From positions 1-12,554 of the forward strand of contig JABHNP010000151.1 in NCBI GenBank assembly GCA_018694455.1: a DNA stretch of 12,554 bases. Direction: 5' to 3'. The translations under genes and the position numbers were made by a program. Source of the stretch: Planctomycetaceae bacterium. GTDB taxonomy: Bacteria; Planctomycetota; Planctomycetia; Pirellulales; UBA1268. Below, in pieces: positions 7,367 to 12,554 of this stretch (the stretch's first letter is position 1; the number at the start of each line of letters is the position of its first letter). The notes under the pieces were generated by a model that was given only the letters and a program-made list of their open reading frames with translations, searched no databases and was not told where the DNA came from.

Positions 7367-9229
7367 ATGAGCAGCAACGGTACCCAAAAAAATGTAAGTA
7401 AGACTCTTCAAAGGCCCAAAGCAAGCACTGTATTTGCTGCGGCTTTTCTTGCTGGTGCAGCCGCTGCAGTCGGCGTCAATCGCGCGTTGGATGTTCACCT
7501 TGCACAGAATGTTCCTCAAGTTGCAAGTGAGCCAATTTTTGTAGCACTCCGAACCCTACCAGAAGGTTCGCCTATTACTATTTATGATGTGGCCCTTCGG
7601 GACTGGCCGGTCGCTATGCTTCCTGCTACTGCACTGCGCTCAAATGCAACATTTGATGGATTTGTGTTACGACATCCACTCCGCGAGGGGCAACCTGTTC
7701 TATCTCTACAGCTTGCAAAAAGTTCTCATGTAGCGCCGCAACAGATTGCTGCAGTGACTCGAACAACGCCAACAACAAATCGGCCACAGAAAACCTCTGC
7801 ACCAGCTTTTATTCCCTACCATGCTGCGCCTCCGATACCAGCAACAATGTCCCCTACGGTGAACAAGAAAACAAAACTTAATAATAATGAGAATCTTGCG
7901 ATCCAAGCTCCAGAGTTAGCTTCACAACCAACTGAACAAGAACTCACCGTTCAGAAAAAAACGTTGACACATGACTCTACGTCCGTCGTAGCCAATTCGG
8001 AGCCAGTACAATCAGCAGCTAACCAAAGTGATCCTTCTGATCCTGATAGGAAAAAGGAATCTACAGACCTACAAAATAAAGTCGCGGGCTCAGGCTCCAT
8101 AGCCTCAAGTGAGAATGTTCTCGAAAAACCTTCTGCTCAAGAGCTTGCACCTGTTTCCCAGCCTGAACAAAAAATGATTGCTGCAACCGTAGAAGAAAAA
8201 ACAGAATCTAACGAAAATACGACAGAAAACGGTTCTACCGAAACATCCGTAAAGGACCTCGTTTCAGCGAAAGGGGATCAGCTAGATGACAGCCCATTGA
8301 CCAAACAACCTGTACAGAAGGCTCATGATGGAAAGACCGGGAACGTTGTCATAAAACAACCGTCTCCTCCAATATCTGCTGAGGAAAAAGTTCTTGTTGG
8401 AAAGGAAACGTCGCCTGAACAGGTTCTTGCAATAACAAATAATACTGCTAGCTCTCAACTACCAACTGATGCACCAGCAACAGACACAGTTGATGAATCT
8501 CCTTCAGACAACAAGACCGCGACTGCAACAAGCCCAAGCCTCACTCCAACACGAGTAGAACCTGTTGATATCACGCAATCGATTGTTGCCGAGGCGGAAA
8601 GTCGTAAAACCATCCAGAATGCATCTTCTGTGAGCGCATCACAACAAAAAATTGAATCGACTGAAGCTCCCACAATGTCGAGCATGGTGAGACCAACACC
8701 AACGGCAGCAAAACAACAAACCATGAGATATCTCGTTGTTCCAGAGCGCATCGCAGTTCAAGTTGATCATGCATTCACTAGTCCACAGGTATTGGCACCA
8801 CCAGTTCGTCCAAGTAAAACAAATGTTCCTTCAAAAAAGAGTAACGTTCGTCCTCTTCCAAAAACAGCCACCACAAACACAAGATTGTTGCAACCAAATA
8901 TCAACCAGAATCGCCAGACGCCAAAAACAGCGGCAACACCACCGCCTCAGCGACTACAGGCGACGGCAGGCAATCCTCCACGACCTCAGGCAACCGTAAA
9001 GGCGGAGAACCAGGTAGCGACACGTGGAGCCAACAAAGAAACTTCAAAAGAACCCATACGGCGATCATTTTTCCCAAAAATATCTGCCGGTCTGAGTGCT
9101 GTGGGCCAAGAGTGGCGAGAATTTCGTGATGGACCGAGCACTTCAGAAGAAAATTCAACCAGCAGACAGGCAACACAAAATAGTCCAATGCAGCAACGAT
9201 CTGCTTCTCGTCCGCAGCAGTCACGATAA
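7367..9229 (+). CDS. CpaB/SAF-domain membrane protein with very long disordered tail
   Basis: The 620-residue protein has one N-terminal transmembrane or uncleaved signal segment (about 20-37, Ala-rich) and then a SAF-like domain at about 55-117. Its features are EPIFVALRTLPEGSPITIYD, RDWPVAMLPATAL and RHPLREGQPVLSLQL, the pattern of CpaB/RcpC proteins of Tad (Flp) pili. In those proteins an RcpC domain follows; here residues 118 to about 560 are low complexity, rich in Ser, Thr, Pro, Gln, Lys, Glu and Ala, with no cysteine and presumably disordered. Two islands look more ordered: MRYLVVPERIAVQVDHAFT at about 453-471 and SFFPKISAGLSAVGQEWREF near 567-586. It is probably anchored in the inner membrane with the tail in the periplasm. 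The purine-rich AAGGCGAGG (7356-7364) supports ATG 7367. No pilin, secretin or TadA gene is adjacent. A role in Tad-like assembly or envelope bridging is inference. Confidence 0.78.
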   Translation: MSSNGTQKNVSKTLQRPKASTVFAAAFLAGAAAAVGVNRALDVHLAQNVPQVASEPIFVALRTLPEGSPITIYDVALRDWPVAMLPATALRSNATFDGFVLRHPLREGQPVLSLQLAKSSHVAPQQIAAVTRTTPTTNRPQKTSAPAFIPYHAAPPIPATMSPTVNKKTKLNNNENLAIQAPELASQPTEQELTVQKKTLTHDSTSVVANSEPVQSAANQSDPSDPDRKKESTDLQNKVAGSGSIASSENVLEKPSAQELAPVSQPEQKMIAATVEEKTESNENTTENGSTETSVKDLVSAKGDQLDDSPLTKQPVQKAHDGKTGNVVIKQPSPPISAEEKVLVGKETSPEQVLAITNNTASSQLPTDAPATDTVDESPSDNKTATATSPSLTPTRVEPVDITQSIVAEAESRKTIQNASSVSASQQKIESTEAPTMSSMVRPTPTAAKQQTMRYLVVPERIAVQVDHAFTSPQVLAPPVRPSKTNVPSKKSNVRPLPKTATTNTRLLQPNINQNRQTPKTAATPPPQRLQATAGNPPRPQATVKAENQVATRGANKETSKEPIRRSFFPKISAGLSAVGQEWREFRDGPSTSEENSTSRQATQNSPMQQRSASRPQQSR

Positions 9230-9260
9230 TTAGGCCAACAACAGTATTGAGCTGGCAAAC

Positions 9261-9827
9261 TCACCGTTGTGTACGGACAAGTTTGAAAACACCAATTATT
9301 AAGAATACAGCTGCGACACCGCTCGAGAGTAAAAGCACCCAGGAAGCACCTCGCTTCAGTGACATCTGTTGAGCGAATTGCTTTTCAACTCGCCATTGTG
9401 GGCGGGCGACTGTCGTTTTCGAGAAATGCTTTTTCCAGGCATCGTAAACCTCAGTATTTGTTTTTTTGTTCATTTGTTTACGAATGGCGTCTACTTGGAT
9501 GGGGGACTGAGTCGGTAGACGCAGCCAGATGCCAGCAGCCATAAACACAATAAAAAAGGTAGAGCCTAGAAGAATAAGGCCTTTTGAAGTGTTCCATGCC
9601 GGCTGAGCACGAACACCCTCGTCCTCGACGAGTGGCAGTTTTGATAATTCGCCAAATTTCGGTACCGCGAGACGATTACCACACACGGCACATAGTATCT
9701 CCCCACCAGCTTGCCCGGCACGCACATGGCAGATCTCACCACACTGACAGGCTAATTGATAATTTTTCACGATCAAGAAACCTCTGAAGTTGCCCGAAGA
9801 TTCACCACTGCCCCACTGTTTTACCAT
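9261..9827 (-). CDS. Zinc-ribbon protein with two transmembrane helices
   Basis: From ATG 9827 the protein has 188 residues. A probable zinc ribbon at 27-49 is formed by Cys27-x-Cys29 (LACQCGE) and Cys46-x-x-Cys49 (LCAVCGN), followed by a VPKFGELSKLP segment of the kind seen after such ribbons in planctomycete membrane proteins. Transmembrane helices lie at about 83-102 and 161-183, separated by a basic loop of roughly 58 residues; the tail KLVRTQR is positive. The start is uncertain. GTG 9839 is possible. GTG 9770 (giving VKNYQLACQCGE) has AGAGG ten bases upstream and would place the ribbon right at the N-terminus. The gene converges on the CpaB-like gene with only 31 bases between stops and no clear terminator. 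The function is unknown; the ribbon most likely faces the cytoplasm and could bind protein or nucleic acid. Confidence 0.72.
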   Translation of the reverse strand: MVKQWGSGESSGNFRGFLIVKNYQLACQCGEICHVRAGQAGGEILCAVCGNRLAVPKFGELSKLPLVEDEGVRAQPAWNTSKGLILLGSTFFIVFMAAGIWLRLPTQSPIQVDAIRKQMNKKTNTEVYDAWKKHFSKTTVARPQWRVEKQFAQQMSLKRGASWVLLLSSGVAAVFLIIGVFKLVRTQR

Positions 9828-10145
9828 TGGCCGTCTCACGACCGCTACTTTGTGCGAGGTTTGCCATAAGAAATACTCGCTTTTGAAGCCCTAGGACTGC
9901 ATAATCAAGAGTCCACATCACAATCAGACCTCGGAAAGCTTGTCTTGGCAACCCTGCACTTCCTACGTCCGCAAGCACCGAAATATTCAACGACCGATGA
10001 GATCAATCCAAGAGCATTACCGCTTTCGAAAAGAGCTAATTCCCTTAAAATCTACTCCGACACGTGATTTAGCTAAAAAATGCCCTTTCTTTTGCCCTAT
10101 CCGCCCAACTCTTCCCTTTTACCGATAATTGATTTTTTTTCACCA

Positions 10146-10207
10146 CTGGACTTGCTCGCTACTTGAATCACACTGTCCACCACGCGAATGATGTTCAAGT
10201 GCTCCAG
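10146..10207. repeat. Imperfect inverted repeat upstream of rpoD
   Basis: CTGGACTTG (10146-10154) can pair with CAAG (10196-10199) and TCCAG (10203-10207), leaving a three-base bulge. ACTTGAA (10161-10167) can alternatively pair with TTCAAGT (10194-10200). The two pairings compete for the same right arm. The right arm touches the candidate -35 at 10207-10212. It may be an operator or a structured element if transcribed from further upstream; chance is possible. Confidence 0.3.
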
Positions 10208-10235
10208 AGACAAAAGACCTTCCCAGAGATTTAAT
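10207..10235 (+). promoter_or_regulatory. Candidate sigma70 promoter for rpoD
   Basis: GAGACA (10207-10212, four of six to TTGACA) is separated by 17 bases from TTTAAT (10230-10235, five of six to TATAAT). It would give an untranslated leader of about 220 bases before the sigma factor. A TTGACC at 10289-10294 lies closer but lacks a matching -10 at the right distance. This is inferred from consensus only. Confidence 0.35.
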
Positions 10236-10432
10236 ACATACACAGCCACGCTCAAAACGGTGCAACATTTGCCGAAAACTTCATGATTTTGACCTCAATA
10301 TCCCCCTTTTCATACCCTTCATATATTGTTTTTGCCACCGCTTGATTCCCATTAACCCACTCATTCGTTCTGTTTCTTAGGGTACCGTCTGGTATCTCAG
10401 GAAATGACAACTAGGATTTGATTACTTTCCGT

Positions 10433-10458
10433 TTTTCAGTTGTTGAAAATTAAAGGAG
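10433..10458 (+). promoter_or_regulatory. Hairpin and strong ribosome site deciding the rpoD TTG start
   Basis: AAAGGAG at 10452-10458 is the strongest Shine-Dalgarno site in the window and stands seven bases before TTG 10466. Immediately upstream TTTTCA (10433-10438) pairs with TGAAAA (10444-10449) over a GTTGT loop. The hairpin ends three bases before the site and could modulate ribosome access, although an A/T-rich six-base stem is weak. Confidence 0.6.
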
Positions 10459-10465
10459 TTCTGAC

Positions 10466-12088
10466 TTGTACGACTCGCTCTTGGATGAACTTGAAGATGA
10501 TGTTGTTGCCCGCCCTAGAGAAGTTGAAGAACTTGGTGACAAGGTTGCTGAAGCTGAAGAAGCAGAAGCAATTCTTGATCATGATACTGCTGACTCAGAT
10601 TTGAGGACAACAGATGGCAACCAAATTGATACTACCGGACAGCCCTCTTCAGCAGCCAAGACGAGTGGAACAGTTGATGAAAATGAGACAGAAGATGCAC
10701 TTGCAGAGCAAATAGAAAACTGGTCAGACGATCCAGTTCGTATGTACCTGACTCAAATGGGTGAAATACCACTGCTTACAAGAGCTCAAGAAATTTATTT
10801 GGCTCGACAAATTGAAACAACCAGGTCACAGTTTCGTGCCAAACTTCTGGAATGTGAATATGTTTGCCTGAACGCTTACAAAGTGCTTAGTCGTGTTCAC
10901 CGAGGTGAACTACCTTTTGATCGTACCGTACAAGTTTCAGTAACTGACCGTTTGGAAAAAGAACAAATTCTTGGACGTCTCCCGCACAATCTCCAGACCC
11001 TCGAAGTATTAATTGGCCAAAACAAAGCTGACTACCGAATAGCTCTTTCAAAACGTGCCCGCACGACAGAACGAAGGAAAGCGTGGGCTCGCTTAGGCCG
11101 GCGCCGCAAACGCTGCGTTCGGTTGATTGAAGAACTTGGTCTCCGCACTCAGCGTATAGAGACCATGATCCCCACTCTCAATGGCTTTATTCGCCGTTTG
11201 AGAGAACTTAAAATCAAAATAGACGCCCACAAACGGACTAAGCAGCCGGCATCAAACAGGCAAAACCTCGTTGACGAATATCGAGCAATATTGAAGGCAT
11301 GCCAAGAAACACCGCGAAGCCTCAAGCGGCGCATGAAAGAGATAAATGAGATCTTTGCACGTTATCAACGTGCCAAACGAGGGCTTTCCGAGGGAAATTT
11401 ACGCCTTGTTGTCTCAATAGCAAAAAAATATCGGAATCGTGGACTTTCATTTCTTGACTTGATTCAAGAAGGAAACGCCGGCTTGATGCGTGCGGTTGAC
11501 AAATTTGAATACCGTCGTGGTTTTAAGTTTTGCACTTACGCCACCTGGTGGATTCGACAGGCAATTACACGAGCAGTTGCAGATCAAAGCCGTACGATTC
11601 GCATTCCTGTTCATATGGTAGAGACAATGAGTCGGGTTCGAAATGTAGCTCGTCAACTCCTCCAAGAATATGGTCGTGAACCAACAATTGAAGAAATAGC
11701 CGCACGAGCCGGAACACCAGTAGATGAAACTCGTCGTGTCACAGCAATGAGTCGCTATCCTATTAGCTTAGATCGTCCTGTCGGCAACAGTGAAGACAGT
11801 CACTTCGGTGATCTCCTGCCCGATACTGGCGCAGAGAATCCTGCTGTTGGTGCTGCTCAAGAGATGTTACGAAACCGTATCTCAAAGGTTCTTAAGAGTC
11901 TCTCTTACCGTGAAAGAGAGATTATTAAACTTCGATACGGCCTCGGTGATGGCTACAGCTACACACTAGAAGAAGTTGGTCACATTTTCAAAGTAACTAG
12001 AGAGCGTATTCGACAAATCGAAGCAAAAGCAGTGCGTAAACTGCAAGCACCGGCACGCAGCGAAGAACTCTCTGGCTTTATCGATTAA
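10466..12088 (+). CDS. rpoD: RNA polymerase primary-type sigma factor RpoD/SigA
   Basis: Sigma70-family factor, 540 residues, that directs core RNA polymerase to promoters. Residues 1-85 form an acidic, variable region-1.1-like arm. Region 1.2 is at 88-118 (DDPVRMYLTQMGEIPLL). A long basic non-conserved region follows at about 120-305. Regions 2.1-2.4 lie at 309-386: GNLRLVVSIAKKYRNRGL, LDLIQEGNAGLMRAVDKFEY, RGFKFCTYATWWIRQAI and RTIRIPVHM. Region 3 is at 388-465. Region 4 is at 470-528, with LSYREREIIKLRYGL and a VTRERIRQIEAKAVRKL recognition helix. The core promoter-reading motifs are intact, as in a principal (group 1) sigma, with a Cys in FCTY where Ser is usual. The TTG start is supported by AAAGGAG seven bases upstream; the next in-frame ATG (residue 93) would remove part of region 1.2. 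Planctomycetes may carry several RpoD-like paralogues, so being the sole housekeeping sigma is not proven. Confidence 0.96.
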   Translation: MYDSLLDELEDDVVARPREVEELGDKVAEAEEAEAILDHDTADSDLRTTDGNQIDTTGQPSSAAKTSGTVDENETEDALAEQIENWSDDPVRMYLTQMGEIPLLTRAQEIYLARQIETTRSQFRAKLLECEYVCLNAYKVLSRVHRGELPFDRTVQVSVTDRLEKEQILGRLPHNLQTLEVLIGQNKADYRIALSKRARTTERRKAWARLGRRRKRCVRLIEELGLRTQRIETMIPTLNGFIRRLRELKIKIDAHKRTKQPASNRQNLVDEYRAILKACQETPRSLKRRMKEINEIFARYQRAKRGLSEGNLRLVVSIAKKYRNRGLSFLDLIQEGNAGLMRAVDKFEYRRGFKFCTYATWWIRQAITRAVADQSRTIRIPVHMVETMSRVRNVARQLLQEYGREPTIEEIAARAGTPVDETRRVTAMSRYPISLDRPVGNSEDSHFGDLLPDTGAENPAVGAAQEMLRNRISKVLKSLSYREREIIKLRYGLGDGYSYTLEEVGHIFKVTRERIRQIEAKAVRKLQAPARSEELSGFID

Positions 12089-12139
12089 AAACCTTCACCC
12101 CATGTATCACTGGCTCCATACACGATTTTGATCCTGTGC

Positions 12140-12155
12140 TGCGACAATAGTCGCA
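12140..12155 (+). other. Perfect 6-bp hairpin downstream of rpoD
   Basis: TGCGAC and GTCGCA pair perfectly over an AATA tetraloop, 51 bases after the sigma factor stop. No T tract follows, so it is not a standard intrinsic terminator; it could protect the transcript end or be chance. A weaker TGTAT/ATACA pair at 12103-12122, followed by GATTTTG, is also present. Confidence 0.3.
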
Positions 12156-12215
12156 TAACAAAGCCTTTGCGAATCTGACTCCAGAAGCATGGTTTACGAC
12201 GGTGCGGGTGTCAGT

Positions 12216-12219
12216 AAGG
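12216..12219 (+). promoter_or_regulatory. Ribosome binding site of the serine hydrolase gene
   Basis: AAGG six bases before ATG 12226. It supports this start, because the other nearby ATG (12189) is in a different frame. Confidence 0.5.
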
Positions 12220-12225
12220 TCTGCA

Positions 12226-12554
12226 ATGTACGTTCGTGCCCAGCAACTCTTCGCAATACTTTTTGTTGTGGCAGAAATTGTCCCTCCAATAAGTGTTGAA
12301 AACACTGTTCAGGCAAGCACCCAAGAAGCCATTGGAAAGAACTCAGAAAAGGTCGCCCAAGATAAACCACAGGCTCTGCACCATATTTGTGAAGCAATGG
12401 CACAGAGTGGTTTTTTTTCTGGTACGGTTCTGGTTGCTGAAAACAGTCACGTGATTTATCGAGAAGCATTTGGCCTGGCAAACAGAGAATGGAAGATACC
12501 AAACTCAGTTGATACAAAATTTCGTTTGGCTTCTGTCAGCAAACAGTTTTGCAG
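12226..12554 (+). CDS. Beta-lactamase class C family serine hydrolase, N-terminal part
   Basis: The open frame continues past the right edge; 109 complete codons are visible. Residues 1-24 resemble a signal peptide (MYVRAQQLFAILFVVAE), pointing to export. After a polar linker (about 25-60), residues 62-109 match the start of the beta-lactamase/penicillin-binding-protein-like hydrolases: GFFSGTVLVAENSHVIYREA, FGLANREWKIPNSVDTKF and LASVSKQF. The SVSK at 103-106 is the SxxK motif, with Ser103 as predicted nucleophile and Lys106 as general base. The YxN and later motifs are outside the window. Family members include esterases, D-amino peptidases and carboxypeptidases, so antibiotic resistance should not be assumed. 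Eight T's at 12411-12418 encode part of GFFS just before the first strand. The gene lies 137 bases after the sigma factor and may be independently transcribed. Confidence 0.87.
   Translation, partial: MYVRAQQLFAILFVVAEIVPPISVENTVQASTQEAIGKNSEKVAQDKPQALHHICEAMAQSGFFSGTVLVAENSHVIYREAFGLANREWKIPNSVDTKFRLASVSKQFC

Larger units (their letters stand above)
9828..10465. other. 638-base intergenic region upstream of the sigma factor
   Basis: No convincing gene. The short open frames (such as 9940-10128 plus and 9802-9990 minus) have no recognisable composition, no ribosome site and no family resemblance. The stretch must hold the promoter of the minus-strand zinc-ribbon gene and that of the sigma factor. 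Visible content: an imperfect inverted repeat at 10146-10207, a candidate promoter at 10207-10235, a pyrimidine-rich tract at about 10082-10122 followed by eight T's at 10133-10140 without a preceding stem, and a small hairpin directly before the sigma factor ribosome site. No tRNA cloverleaf is apparent. Confidence 0.6.

Noticed and set aside
9230..9260. Possible bidirectional terminator between the convergent genes
   Set aside because: Only a four-base GCCA/TGGC pairing is visible, with no flanking T tract.
9940..10128. A 62-residue plus-strand open frame in the long intergenic region
   Set aside because: No ribosome site, no hydrophobic or domain pattern, and composition follows the pyrimidine-rich DNA. 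It is more likely non-coding.
10133..10140. Run of eight T's as an intrinsic terminator
   Set aside because: No stable stem directly precedes it, and no gene on the plus strand ends just upstream.
12194..12517. A 107-residue minus-strand open frame at the right end
   Set aside because: It lies opposite the serine hydrolase, whose plus-strand frame carries the SVSK motif, a signal peptide and a ribosome site.

Overview
The window looks like chromosomal DNA of a planctomycete-type bacterium, probably an aquatic or marine one with moderate GC (mid-40s percent by eye, not computed). The clues are the gene families and start usage. There is an FGAM synthetase carrying its own PurS-like N-terminus with a free-standing PurQ. 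There is a SAF/CpaB-like membrane protein with a giant low-complexity tail, a lipoprotein of a kind I associate with planctomycetes, an RpoD-type sigma factor initiated by TTG, and several genes without an evident Shine-Dalgarno site. No 16S or other taxonomic marker is present, so this is an inference.

Layout. (1) Positions 1-1433, minus strand: a two-gene unit of a type II secretion F-domain membrane protein (372-1433), coupled by an ATGA overlap to a predicted exported protein with a HEAT-like end that runs out of the left edge (1-375). (2) 1434-1603: divergent intergenic region with two near-identical 10-bp direct repeats spaced exactly 20 bp. (3) 1604-7206, plus strand: a tight biosynthetic cluster of tyrA-like prephenate dehydrogenase, purL overlapping it by 17 bp, and purQ 11 bp later, followed by an unrecognised lipoprotein. 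(4) 7367-9229, plus: a CpaB/SAF-like membrane protein with about 500 residues of Ser/Thr/Pro/Gln/Lys/Glu-rich disorder. (5) 9261-9827, minus and convergent: a small zinc-ribbon, two-helix membrane protein. (6) 9828-10465: a long non-coding stretch with a candidate sigma70 promoter and imperfect inverted repeats, leading into (7) 10466-12088, plus: the RpoD-type sigma factor. (8) 12226-12554, plus: the N-terminal part of an exported serine hydrolase of the beta-lactamase class C type, cut by the right edge within its catalytic SxxK region.

How the genes work together. PurL and PurQ together make FGAM from FGAR in purine synthesis. PurL supplies both the catalytic core and the PurS-like bridging module, and PurQ supplies ammonia from glutamine. 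TyrA-like protein serves tyrosine synthesis and is translationally tied to purL. The F-domain protein and the CpaB-like protein both resemble parts of type II secretion/Tad pilus machines, but no ATPase, secretin or pilin gene is visible, so a shared machine is only a hypothesis. I found no CRISPR array, insertion sequence, RNA gene or convincing intrinsic terminator. The window reads mostly as ordinary core genome with a few uncharacterised envelope genes. I do not see a clear undescribed defence or mobile system.
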